Assembly (NCBI GenBank): GCA_024867545.1
Contig: JANFNE010000019.1
Coordinates: 682,001-746,000 of the forward strand
DNA: 64,000 bases
DNA from: Phytopythium helicoides
Lineage: Eukaryota; Oomycota; Peronosporomycetes; Pythiales; Pythiaceae
Reading direction: 5' to 3'
The notes under the pieces are model-generated. The model saw only the letters and a program-made list of their open reading frames with translations, did no database searches and was not told the DNA's origin. A program made the translations under genes and the position numbers. Of this stretch, positions 1 through 10,483 are shown in pieces (position 1 is the first letter of the stretch; each line of letters opens with the position of its first letter).

Positions 1-2
1 TC

Positions 3-668
3 TTGCGCGAGGGTGACGAGATCGAGTTCCTCCCGCAAGCAACCGCGAAGGGGATGCGCGCAACAAAGATCAAGGTGATCGCAACTCATTCCGTGCAGGG
101 TGTCGTTGTTTCGTCGGATGACCTCGGCGGCATTATTCGCATTGACGGGGATGATGGGGTCGAGGCTCGCTTTGGCGCGCGCAACGTGCTTCGCGGGGAT
201 ATTCTAAAGGAGGGAGATCGTGTCGAGTTTGCGTACCGACGCCCTGCTCCACCCAGCAAAAAGCAAAAGAAGAAGGCTGCGACTGCACCTGCCACTGAAG
301 GTAGCGACGGGAATGCTGATGCTGCTGCTGAAGATGCTGTCGAGAGTGTGGAGGAGGTAAACACTGAGAGTGAAATGACTCTCCTTGGCCAGGCCACAAG
401 CATCCTTCGCATCAGCTCCTCATCTTCAGAAACGCAGTCGTCATCGCGACGAGAGGCTCGCTCAGTAAACTCGACGCTTTTGCAAGCCATGCGCCAGGTT
501 GGAGCGAACGCCATGGTCGCATCTCGGATGGCCAAGGGCCCGGACGGTACGCGAGGCTTCGTGGAAGGCTGGCGCTCAGATCTCTTGAATGCGACGTCCC
601 CGGCGTCGACCAAGCCGATTGAGGCCGCAGCTGCGAGCACCGAGAGCGCCGCCGAAGCCGCGGCTTAG
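3..668 (+). CDS. UNR/CSDE1-like cold-shock-domain RNA-binding protein, C-terminal part
   Basis: The frame is open from the first bases of the window, so the 5' part of the gene lies outside; 221 residues are visible, ending in TAG at 666-668. Residues about 1-80 read as a cold-shock-like beta-barrel repeat with the alternating GD-x-I/V-EF and KI-x-V segments typical of UNR-type proteins. A basic linker (KKQKKKA), an Ala/Glu-rich stretch and a Ser-rich stretch follow. Near residues 175-190 is MAKGPDGTRGF, which matches the SUZ-C motif that ends animal CSDE1/UNR. By family, such proteins bind mRNA in the cytoplasm and control translation and stability. The tail is Ala/Glu-rich. It converges with the next gene, with only 114 bp between stop codons. 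The assignment rests on the repeat plus the SUZ-C-like motif; another multi-CSD protein is possible. Confidence 0.6.
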   Translation: MREGDEIEFLPQATAKGMRATKIKVIATHSVQGVVVSSDDLGGIIRIDGDDGVEARFGARNVLRGDILKEGDRVEFAYRRPAPPSKKQKKKAATAPATEGSDGNADAAAEDAVESVEEVNTESEMTLLGQATSILRISSSSSETQSSSRREARSVNSTLLQAMRQVGANAMVASRMAKGPDGTRGFVEGWRSDLLNATSPASTKPIEAAAASTESAAEAAA

Positions 669-782
669 GTTGTGACCGCATTCAGATTAGCGCCTCCACG
701 GCAGTAGCTACACGATAGGATTATACCAAAGTCCATATTCCTTTTGTCGTCATCGTTGTGGTGAGTTGTTTCACTATCAGCG

Positions 783-3700
783 CTAGCCACGTCGCTCGCG
801 GATGTAGATGGCGAAGAACTTTTCAGCGCGGCTTTCAAGCGATGAATACGGATCAGGGAACTTGTGGCATGCGATTGCGATGAGAGCCTCCTCAAATTCC
901 GGATACGTGATCTCTTCGTCCTCCCTGGATCTACCAACAGCAGATGCCGTTGGCAAGTTCAACGCTTCGCTAGTGGGAGCTGACCCACGGGTGACTTTCT
1001 GTACGATACCGAGCACTTTTTCGCTGTTGAGTGTCATGTCGAGGATGCCCTTGTCTAGCATGCACTGGCCAAATGTAAAAGCGGTCATGCGAGCCTTGCG
1101 GCGCTTTTGCTTCGGGTCCTCAGCCGCATACTTTGCATATAACTCCTTGAGCGCATCAGCGTATTTGATCATCAATCGTCGAATGTTGGGCTCCTCCAGC
1201 TGCTTGCGGAACAAATCCACGTCTGCGCGGAAAGCGAACGGCAGCACAAAATTGTCGACAAACAGACAGAAAGCTTCTGAGACGGTCACGCGGTGCGTCC
1301 TACAGGAGAGAGAAGCGCATCCAATTCAAGATATCGTCACTTGCAAAGCAGACAAACAATCAAGCAAATATACAGAAAATAGCTTACTCTGCTGGATACT
1401 TTCGGCGCGCAATGCGAACGAGGACTTCGAGAAACTCGAGAGGGGGAAGTGCACGATGGGGATTGACAGTTGTCTGTAATAGTAAGTAAACAAGAGGATA
1501 TGTTAGCAACTCACTGCTATCTCGATAGTGATGTCGCTCACCATTTTCGGATCCATGCGCTTGAAAATCGCGTGCAAATCAGCCTCACTCATGCCTCCCT
1601 CAAGTACGCGGCAGTCAACAAGAAGCTGCGTGAGGTCACCTACTGTGATCGCTTCAGAACCAGTAGCTCCGCTTCCGCCATGACGAGATGCGTATCCCCG
1701 ATAAATTCGCGCCAGGTCGCAGTAGACCGTGATAAGATACGTTTGCAGAAGTTTTGATTCCCAAGCAAAGTCCTCATATGGGAGTGCCAAATCCTGGATT
1801 TTGTGCTTGGGAATTTTGCTGAAGGCTTCGTTGGCGTCACCCCTCGTCGCCTCGAGTTTGGCGAGCACACCAACTTGGCCACGAGCGAGGCGTGCGTACG
1901 ATACAAAACATTTTCGCATGATTATTCGTGCTGCCTTTAGCCACTGAATATGGCCTTCATGTGCTCGCGCGTCTTCGTGGTCAATTCGCTTTTTGAGTTC
2001 GAGAGTGTGCGAAAGCGCCAACTTCATCTTGGCACTTAGAGATGTATCTTCTTCAATGTTGCCCCCATTTGGAGCTTGTGAAGATATCGTAGGAGTGATT
2101 GTGGTTGATCCAGTCGTCTTGGTGCTACCATTATTGCTCGCCGTCACAACTCCATCTCTGAGCTCGCGCCATCTGGCTTTTACTGCTGCGAGCTGGTGCC
2201 TGAAATCACTGCATGTAGCGTGGTATGCGTCATCCTGTGGCGGCGTACATGTACAAAACATGTAGGCGAGTGCGGCAAAGTTGAATTCAGGCATCACCAG
2301 CAAGAATGTCACGAGCATTGAGGAGACCGAGTGGCAGCCACAACGCCTGACCGATGGTATTGATCATGAGCTCTAGGCGCTTTTCGGAAGAAGTCTCCAT
2401 TCGCATTTTCTCAAGATACCGCTCCATCGCAATCTCTGTCAGGTCCTCACCGTTCTCGCGCAAAACGGATGACGCCTCGAGTTTCGAGATTGAAGCTGGA
2501 CCTCCAATGCTAGTTTGTCGTTTCACACGAATTCGACTCATTGCTGCGTGCAGTAGTTTGGTTGTGACACCTAACACGCGACCATCACTTAGACTGGAGT
2601 GAAAATTGACCATTCGGGGTGCGGAAAGCCAGTCGGAAGGCTGCTTTGCTACCATCCAGTTGACCCATTGCATTAGTAGCTTGTCGGCACGATCTACCGA
2701 TGCTTCATATGCCAGAAAGGATGCTGAAGACGCTGAGGTCGGAGCAGTTCCGCCCACTGCTCCTGACGGAGGATTGCTGGTCGCATCGACGTCGGCACAG
2801 GCCGCGGCAGTTTCAAGGTCTGCAAGTGGATTGTAGAAGGCGGGATTCTCGGGCTTATCCATCGCTTGGAGCATATCCTTGGAGAAAACCTGAGCCAAGT
2901 TGTATCTCCCATCACCGGATGACAGCAGCTCCACTTGGTCGTCCATTTGCTGGAAGAGAGCCCCCAGCAGTTGAAACGAAATCTTCTTATAATCCACACT
3001 CTCCGTCCGCAGTCGCTCTAGTTCACGCGGATCAATCACCTGGGATTCGAGAAATGTGATCCGTGCCCTTGCGTCACGCAGCTCTTTCCGGACAGAGAGC
3101 AACTCTTGATCCTTGGTGGATAGATTCAGATGAAGTGCTACATATTTTTGCTGTTGGGCGTCGAGCTCGTCTTTCTGTAACTGCGCGCGTACGTTTGCGT
3201 TTGCGTGTAGCTCAAACACATCACCTTGTAGCTGAGAAACCTCTCGGGTCTTCTCACGAGTGATAAACTGCTGGTTTTCGGCGTACAACATCGCGCCGAG
3301 TACTCGTCGACGGAACACATATCGCTGCCACTCTGCCCACTGGCGGCGCATTCTCATTCTGCAAGCCGCGCTTTCTGCTACGATTCGTCGATGCTTGTTT
3401 GCACGAGTAATCCTCGCCAAAGGTTGAAAACCCACTGAGTGCTATCTCGGATGCGTAAGCTTGTGCTCGTGCGGACGCTTTTCCCAGCAGATTGTCGACC
3501 GCATGCACGACTTCGGCCTTGTACCTGACGCCGTCCTGCTGCTTAAAGACTGAGAAACATGAAAAGCACATTTCAGCAAGCCCACCGCAGCCTGCGCACC
3601 TAGGTGGTCTGGAAGGAGAGTCCGGGCTGTTTGTAAACGCCTGCAGCGGAGCAGCCAACCTCATGGGCTGTGTGCGAGTCTGGATAGGTGTTGTTAAAGC

Positions 3701-3838
3701 TGCGCTCTCAGGCCGCTGCTGACGCAAATGCTTCGAGGATGTAATTGACTCTCTCTGTGGAGATGTGAAACTGGGTAGTTGAGGAGAGGATGCACTTCCA
3801 ATTAGCGCATCGAGTGTTGTAGTTGATGCAAGTGGCAT
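783..3838 (-). CDS. Calponin-homology-domain, coiled-coil cytoskeletal (possibly flagellar) protein
   Basis: Reconstructed as a spliced gene. Exon 1 is 3436-3838, then an intron at 3378-3435 (58 bp, phase 1). The central exon is about 1515-3377, followed by introns at 1474-1514 (GTGAGT...TTACAG) and 1300-1387 (GTAAGC...TGTAG, phase 2). The last exon is 783-1299. All junction phases agree. The N-terminus is Ser/Pro-rich with a CxxC...CFSC cysteine cluster. A basic IQ-like segment (RRQWAEWQRYVFRRR) and a coiled coil follow. A CH domain comes next: LLMQWVNWMV, NFHSSLSDGRVL, and the fimbrin-like end ILAGD...FNFAALAYMF. The C-terminal half has weak EF-hand-like helices. Inside the CH end the frame moves by one base at the GG of 2290-2291; removing one base restores the domain. 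Start at 3838 is the first ATG in the open frame; a stop at 3941-3943 lies upstream in the same frame. A cytoskeletal or axonemal role is inferred from the domains only. Confidence 0.6.
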
Positions 3839-4364
3839 AGCGGTCGTGGGTCGCGCCTTTGACTTACAGAGTGGTGCTACACCGGGAGATATCGCAGCAG
3901 CAGAATAGCGAGAGGCAAAAGCTGTCGAAGACTTGGGACGCTATTGCATGCGATGAGATCGACTCGATGGTAGTTGATTTGGTGAACCAGGCAGCGCTGC
4001 TTTCGGGACTGGGTGAGTGTGGGGAAGCGCGAGCGGAGGCGGTGCCTTCTTCGACGCCTGAGCCGACGGAGATGCCAACCTCGAGACGTTAAACCCTGCA
4101 TGCGCTGGAAGTGGAGTGCGCGACATCGATGCTCGATCCATTGCATATATCCGATACCCACAATGTGCATGCGTGGGGTGGAGTGATTGAGGAGAACACA
4201 AGTGCTATTTTCTGGCAGTCATGAAACGGACACAGCCATTGTCATCACTTGCCACCACGCCAATGGACGAGGCGGTATCTCTGAAACAAGCAAAGCGATC
4301 AAGACGATCGTGCCCTCGTCAAGGCTAGGTTTTCATTACATTTACAGGCGCTGGGATCCCTACC
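3839..4364. other. Spacer between the CH-domain gene and UXT
   Basis: No gene is supported here. On the minus strand, 3944-4201 could encode a Ser/Pro-rich N-terminal extension of the CH-domain protein, but a TAG at 3941-3943 separates it and I found no intron that removes the stop in phase. A 77-codon plus-strand frame at 3859-4092 has no recognisable domain. The stretch probably holds the promoter and 5' leader of the CH gene and the 3' end of UXT. Confidence 0.4.
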
Positions 4365-4901
4365 CTACTGTAGCACCGCCAGCTTCTGGATGGCGTCGAG
4401 CACGAGGTTCACGTGCTCCGACACCTCTCGCGCCTTCTCCTGCCACGCGTTGCGCTTCCTGTCCAGCGTTCACGACGAGGTCACGTAGTGGTTAGTCGAT
4501 CATCACGGTCTCAACTCAGCGAGCCGCGCAGGTACGCACTCTGCCAAATGCTGCAGGTGCTTGTCCACGAACGCGCGCGCCTCGGGCACCGTCATCTCGA
4601 CGTGGAAGTTGAGTCCAATGTCGACCGTGACCATGCGCGTGTCCTTGACCTTGGAGCGCACGCGGAACTGCTCGCCGATCTCCATGAGCGTGTGCAGCGG
4701 CTCTCCGTTGGCGTGCGAGGTCTGCAGCTCGTCCAGCAGCGCGCGCAGCTCGGCGTACTCGGCGGCCTCGCGTGCGATCGCGTCGCGCTTGGCCAGCGTC
4801 TGCTGCAGCTGCGGCTTGAGCACCTCGTCCACGAACGCGCCGTAGCGCTGCAGCGCCGCCGCCGCCTCCGCCTGCTGCTGCTGCTGCTGCCGGGAGCTCA
4901 T
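4365..4901 (-). CDS. UXT: UXT/ART-27, prefoldin-like alpha-type subunit
   Basis: Two exons: 4507-4901 and 4365-4458, with a 48-bp intron 4459-4506 (GTGATG...GACAG) that contains a CTAAC branch-like site. The joined protein is 162 residues, close to the usual 157 of animal UXT. It begins with a poly-Gln tract (about residues 5-11). Two long helices flank a beta-hairpin segment (VTVDIGLNFHVEMTVPEA), the layout of prefoldin alpha subunits; VDIG and LNFHVE-x-T-x-PEA match the UXT hairpin. By family, UXT sits in the URI/prefoldin-like (R2TP-associated) chaperone complex that helps assemble RNA polymerases, which is of interest because RPB5, another partner of that complex, lies 4.5 kb away. A second donor, GTTGAG at 4513-4508, keeps the same phase and would shorten the product by two residues. 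It is divergent from the deaminase-Tudor gene. Confidence 0.82.
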
Positions 4902-5074
4902 GGTGTGGGCGTAGCTGCTCGTCTCTTGGTGACCATACGATTTAATGTCGGCGACACTATTCGAGGGGAATCTGATAACAAATCCGTTTCGCGAGCTATT
5001 TGCATCTGGGGACTGTGATTGGCATGCGCTTTGCGACTTGGAGTGCGATTTCGCTGCTGGAGAGCGAGAGAGGC
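4902..5074. promoter_or_regulatory. Bidirectional promoter interval between UXT and the deaminase-Tudor gene
   Basis: Only 173 bp separate the ATG of UXT (minus) from the likely ATG of the next gene (plus), so both promoters must lie here or overlap coding sequence. An octamer-like ATTTGCAT and an inverted CCAAT (GATTGGC) are present near 4999 and 5019. No clear oomycete Inr was found. Confidence 0.4.
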
Positions 5075-8000
5075 ATGGAGAATCAGCTAGAGGATGACGT
5101 GCAGCGAGTGCTGGAGATGGCGAGAGCGCAGCAACTCACGTGCCGACCTCGAGGCAAGAAAGCGGCTTTGCGCAAGGATTCCAGTTCGCACTTGAGGCGG
5201 ATTCAGCGGCACCGTCACGACTCAGCAATGCCACAGACGGCGCTCGTGGCGGAAAAAATGAAGAGCTTCAGAGCCATCTACGCACTGGACAAGACGACGC
5301 GGCACTTGGCCGACTGCAGCGCTGTGTCTATGCGACGACACGAAATTCGCGACTGAGTAAGACTGAGGAGAATCCCGAATTCTCAAAACAAAAGTTGGAC
5401 AGGCAACGCGAACTGTACAAACTCCATTACAGTGCGAGTGGATTGGCGGGAGCAGTCTGTGCATCAACCGGCCTACCAAAGCTTGAGAGCCTCGTTGATG
5501 CTGCAGAACAGGCAGCTAAATCAGCCAGTCGCTCGTTAGCGATTCGCGTTGGAGCTGCAGTATTGACTTCTCGTGGTCGAATCTGGACAGGATGTGCTGT
5601 TGAGAGTACTTCAAATGACAAGTACAGTGTCTGCGCTGAGCACGCAGCCTTGCTGAAGATGATCACATCTGGTGGGGACCTCAAGGATGGGTACTCGATT
5701 GACGAAATCGAAGTTGTGGAGGCCCTTGCAATTTGCAGCGATCGCAGCGATGAAACTCTACCGTATCCTTGTGGCGGCTGTCGCGAGTATATGGCAAGTT
5801 TCGGCGACTTCCCGGTTTACCTGCTGAACTTTGGGGGACAGACCGAAGAAACTCGGTCGTTCAATTTATTTCCCGGTGCACGGCACAGCGATATAATGCA
5901 GATTACAAGGCAATCAAACGTTGCGGATTGCGATTCTAAAGGATCCGTTTCAGACTCTCGCGCTATTGCCAAGCACAGATCTGTACCAGGTGAAACAAAT
6001 GCTCCACCGATGAACATTGCTGACTGGACAACCGAGAATGTGGCTCGATGGATCGTGGATGATGTCAATCTTCCGCAGTACCGTGACGTGTTTCTTCGTA
6101 ACAAAGTGGATGGATGTGTGCTGGCTCATTTGGAAGACGCTGATCTGCAATTGCTACTTGGGATTGTCCACCCCCTACATCGTAAACGAATTCTTGCTCA
6201 CATTGACCGTGTGCGGGATCGCGAGCTTTTACTGCATGGTATCGACTACGGTCAGCTGCAAGACTACCTCGCGGTTCTGGATCGAGACCGCATTGCAATA
6301 GTGGCGCGACTCAAAGCTACATTTGACCGATTAGATGCAAACAAAGATGGGTGTCTGGACTTTTCGCAAGTTCAAGTTGCTCTCAAGAGCCTTGGAGTGA
6401 GCTTAGCTCCCCGCAAGCTGTCGAGCAGCTCTTTCGCAACGAAAGTCTATTTGGTGACGATGCAAAAACTGGAAAGGTAACTTTCCCATGTTTGCAACTG
6501 CATTTTCAAACCTTGCAATGAAGCCAGCCACCGAAGGAGGTGGAGCTGGACTTGCCGGTAGAGAGAGTCAAGAAGATGGAGCGAACCAAAAGTGGAAACT
6601 ACCAATCATTGATCTAACTTCGCTTCGGGGCTCATTTGACAAAGTAGACTCCGATCGAAGCGGCGACATTGATGCACAGGAGCTCATGCAACTATTCAAG
6701 TCACTTGGACACGAGGACAGCGTCGCAACCAAGAAAGCGCAAGAGTGGTTCGAGTCAGTTGACGCAGATGGCAATGCGCGACTGAGCTTCTCCGAGTTTG
6801 TTGTTCGATACTTGCAGCTTACCAAGATCGACATCAAAAAGTTGCAGGCACTGTTTGAAGCAAGTGAGCCACTGAGTTCTACACATCTAAAGCCACGTTC
6901 TGTTCTTGGTCGATCAATCAAAGCACTCTTTCCTGATTCTTCTCCTCAGAGCGTTGACGACTGGGTCGAGAACTACTTCAAATGCAATGCCAGTAGCTCC
7001 AGCGCAGACTCTGACTCACTTATCCTATCCTTCGCTGATTTTGTCCTTGGGTGTTTCACTTTAATATCAACGCTGCTAACATGGAAAAGACTAAAATCAC
7101 CAAAGAAATGAAGATGGCTCTACGCAATGACGCGCTTGCACATCGCAGCCGAATAGTTCACCTTCAGCAACAAGGGCATGTCCGTCTTTGCCCACAGAAT
7201 GTTGAGATCCAGGATTTGCGACGACAGCATGTTGAGAGCCATAGGCAGCGGTTAGCTGAGATTCGCAAGCGTCAGCATGAGCATCTGAGTCAAGTCAATC
7301 GTACACAAATTGAACGAGATGAAAAATGTGCTGAGAGTGACGAAGAATCAGCAGCCGAGTCGGCCAAGGAGCATCGCGAGCGGGAAGCGGCTCAAGTGTT
7401 CGAGCGATTTGCGCGCGGTAGAGCAGCTGGGTGCGACCATTATCCAGAAGAATCCAAGGACTATGACAATGAAACCAGTGCACCAGATAACCGAACCGTG
7501 AGTGTAGTAGATGCAGCACAGGCAATATTAGAGCTTGGCGCTGCGCTATCTCGTGAGCAAATCCTTCGCTTTTTAAGAGCGCATGACTTTGATCTCCGCC
7601 ACCCTCTTACACGTCGAGATTTTTACCGTGTCGTTGTTCACCTGGATACCGAGCAGCGCGTTCAAAGTAAGCCTCGAGGTAGATCTGAGGATTGGAAGTT
7701 TGAAACCAGTACAAGCAAAAATCCGCAGAAGTGCATCGACGATGTTCACAAAGATAAATACTCTCGATCGAGTAAATGGCAAGAGTACGACAAGCAGTTG
7801 CTAGAGAAGACCAAATCTAAGGCGCATGCAGTGAAGCTCGATAAAGTTCAGTTGAGTCGGCGACCCTCCTGGTCACACGAAACAAAGCGCTCTCTTCAGC
7901 ATCGTTCAAGGCTTCGAGACCGTGACGATGAATCCAAAGGCAATTCATCCGACTCAAGCACAAACAATCGTAGAAGCGCTCGTCGTGATCGCCGCCGCCA

Positions 8001-9224
8001 CCATAGAGATAATAGCAGTAACAGCGAGGACACAGATAGCACAAGCTCAGGACGTAGTCACCAGAGAAGGGCTCGCCGCAATCGTCGTCGCCCTCGATCA
8101 TCTTCACGCCATGGTGGTCGACGACGACACCGCCGGCGTGGCAGTAGCACCAGTTCAGACAGTACTCGAAGCACAAGGAGTTCAGCAACAAGAAATTCAT
8201 CTGATGAATCGGAACTAGGATTTACAAGACAAAGCGGCTTCCGAGAGGGAGATCGAGTGCGGCACAAGTCAACCGGAGCTATTGGCTCTGTCATCCGTGT
8301 ATACCGCGACTATTTTGTTGCTGACATTCTCTACGACAGTGGTAAGCGAGTCAAGAACGTCGACCTCGCTTCGCTTCAGCTCGCTCCGAGTGTTTTTACT
8401 CAACAGCAGTCGCAATGGAAGCGTGGATTAGCAGTTTTGGTTCCTTGCAAACGAGGTTTAAAGCCAGGGAACGCACTTCGTCGAGGAAAAATTGTCAAGT
8501 GTCGAACAGATGGACTTTTGACGTTCTGGTGGACGAATTTGGTGAGTGCGAGACGATCCTTCGGGTGCCAATGAGCCTTCTTCGCGTTGCACGACGGAAA
8601 CAAAACGCTTACTACGGTGTAGGGGCTAAGGTGACTGTGCGCCAGCGAACTGAGTACCTGCGTGGCACAGTTTGTTTGGCGCGAACCGATGGCTCATACG
8701 ATATTCAGCTTCGTGGCGGCTCCAAAGTACTGAAAAAGATCGCGCCTGAGCTGCTTTCGCTCGATGACGATGACGACTATGGCGAAGACGAGCGCAATGA
8801 GCATCTTGACAGCGGTGAAAAGCCAGGAAAGAACCAAAGCGACGACGACGACGACGAGCGAAAGCCAAAGAGACGCAGCTCTAGTGATAGTGAGGAAGAA
8901 GCGGCACGAGTTACAAAGAAATCGACTTCTGCAAAGAAAGATGAAGAAAGCGACAAGTACGACGACTTCGAGCCTGAGTTTGACAAGGGCGATCGCATCG
9001 AAGCGCGATTTCACGGGGGCGAGACGTTTTTCCCAGGTAAAATTGCGCGAGTGTTCACAGACGACACATACGACATCATTTACGACGACGGCGATGAAGA
9101 ATCGCGAGTGCCGAGCCGCTTCATTCGGAGTGCGAAATCGATTGGAGGTCCAAGTAGCCGCAAGACAACAACAAAAGCGGCCAAAACTGACGACTACGAA
9201 GAAGACCTGTTCGAAAGCGACTGA
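5075..9224 (+). CDS. Cytidine-deaminase-like / SAM / EF-hand / SR-rich / Tudor-repeat multidomain protein, frame interrupted
   Basis: Read as one gene of about 1384 residues. Domains by position: cytidine-deaminase-like fold (about 5480-5890) with zinc motifs VCAEHAAL and PCGGCREYM; SAM domain (about 6010-6210, DWTTENVARWI...HRKRILAHI); EF hands at about 6320-6490 and 6615-6830 with loops such as DANKDGCLD and DSDRSGDID; charged coiled segment (7080-7500); another EF-like helix pair (7500-7650); Arg/Ser-rich stretch (7920-8200); and four Tudor-like repeats (about 8235-9150, e.g. GDRVRHK and GDRIEARF) separated by acidic runs. The open frame changes at 6409-6412, 6485-6487, 7049-7051 and 8512-8513, and once between 5100 and 5140. 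In the four mapped places adding one base to a short C or G run joins the frames inside a recognisable domain. Small introns remain possible, for example GTAACT...AAG of 47 bp after 6477. ATG 5075 is the chosen start, with low certainty. Calcium-regulated, chromatin- or RNA-linked function is inference. The region may instead be two genes. Confidence 0.55.
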
Positions 9225-9383
9225 TTCCACGGTCCAAAACACGATCGTCACACACACGCAGCAGGATCTATTACCTCAGTTCCACTAGCTCCTCATCTCA
9301 CTGATACTGCCGGCTCCGTTGCGAACTGGACAATATCGCCAGGCAGGTAGCTTCGGTTTCGTCTTTTGATGCCTCGTTATGCT

Positions 9384-10232
9384 TTACATGACGGCGCGGT
9401 AGGTCACGTACCGACCGGCGGTCTCACTAGGGCGGATAATCTTGACGACCTGTCCGCGCGTCATGCCGTAGTAGCGCGCGATGGGGTCGGTGACCTGCAT
9501 GCGCGGCAGCTGCGAGTCCTTGATACGGTAACGCTTGAGCAGCGCGGCCTTCTCCTCACGTGTGAGCACGCGGTGCACTGGCACGAGCGTGTGCTCCGTG
9601 ATGTCGACGAGCAGCTCCGTCTCTTTGAAGTGCTCGATCTTGTATCGCGGGGCCATCTCGTTGAGCGCCTGTCGCGCGAAGGGCGTGATGCCCTCCTGCA
9701 CCACGAGGATGGCCTTGGTCACGTTCTCGTCCTTCATGCGGTTGCAGTAGCTGGATCGTCGAAAGTAAATCCCGTGAGTCAGAGATCTCGCGCTCGCGAG
9801 GGGATACAATGGCGCCACTCACTTGCGGATGGGCTTGACGCCGACCTTGGTGTCCTCCGGGAAGAAGACGAATAAATTATCGCTCGGGTCGTCAATCTTC
9901 TCCACGAGGATGGTCATCATCTCTCTCGTCGGGTTGTCGCCGAACTGCGCGCTCCCAGTCAGCCGCAGGCCCCCTACAGTCGACCACATGCGTCCTCCAC
10001 GGCGCGCACCTGCTGCTGGAAGGACTCGGGCGTCATGACGAGCTCGTTCTCGCTCACAATGTAGCCGCTGGCACAAACGGACGAGCGCGTCAGTCCCTAG
10101 GCCGAAACGCGCGCCACAGAGCGCGCCAGGAGCCCGCGAGCGCGCGAGCGCCACCCACCGGTTGTGCAGCATCTTGACAGTCGTCTTGCGCACGCGGTAG
10201 AGCCGCGAGGCCTCCGGGGTGAGCTCCGCCAT
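9384..10232 (-). CDS. RPB5: RNA polymerase I/II/III shared subunit RPB5 (RPABC1)
   Basis: Four exons: 10159-10232, 10010-10067, 9823-9944 and 9384-9750. They join in phase to 621 nt, or 206 residues (human RPB5 has 210). Introns: 10068-10158 (GTGGGT...CAG), 9945-10009 (65 bp, GTGCGC...CAG) and 9751-9822 (72 bp, GTGAGT...CAG). The N-terminal jaw domain shows the family block FGDNPT and, later, FVFFPED-x-KVG. The C-terminal assembly domain has the nearly invariant LPR-x-Q-x-DP-x-ARY-G and [17 protein letters not shown], shared by eukaryotic RPB5 and archaeal RpoH. It is a core subunit of all three nuclear RNA polymerases, at the lower jaw near downstream DNA. All reading frames are clean, unlike both neighbours. 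It converges with the deaminase-Tudor gene and lies 251 bp downstream of DUF924-TilS on the same strand. Confidence 0.93.
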
Positions 10233-10483
10233 CGCTTGCTGCCGGTCGTCGAGCTGCTAACTGCCGCCTGGAAGCGCCTCGCCAGCGAAAATGCCCAGCG
10301 GCCAGCCACCAGCTAGGATTGAGGCGATCCCATTGGATGAAATTGGATGAATTCGGGAATCCGGATACACTCTTGGAATTTATACACCTTCATCAAATAG
10401 ATTTTTGCGCATGGCATACAGGACCTCCTCCTGCTATATCCGATCTAGTGACTTCATTGAACTCTTTAATGACGTACTACCTG

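Noticed and set aside
808..1479. 223-codon plus-strand frame
   Set aside because: Antisense to the last exons of the CH-domain gene, whose splice phases and sequence are coherent.
6478..6524. A 47-bp GTAACT...AAG intron as the sole explanation of the frame change at 6485
   Set aside because: It fits in phase, but it would remove FATAFSNLA, which continues the EF hand; a one-base change is simpler. It is kept as an alternative in the gene entry.
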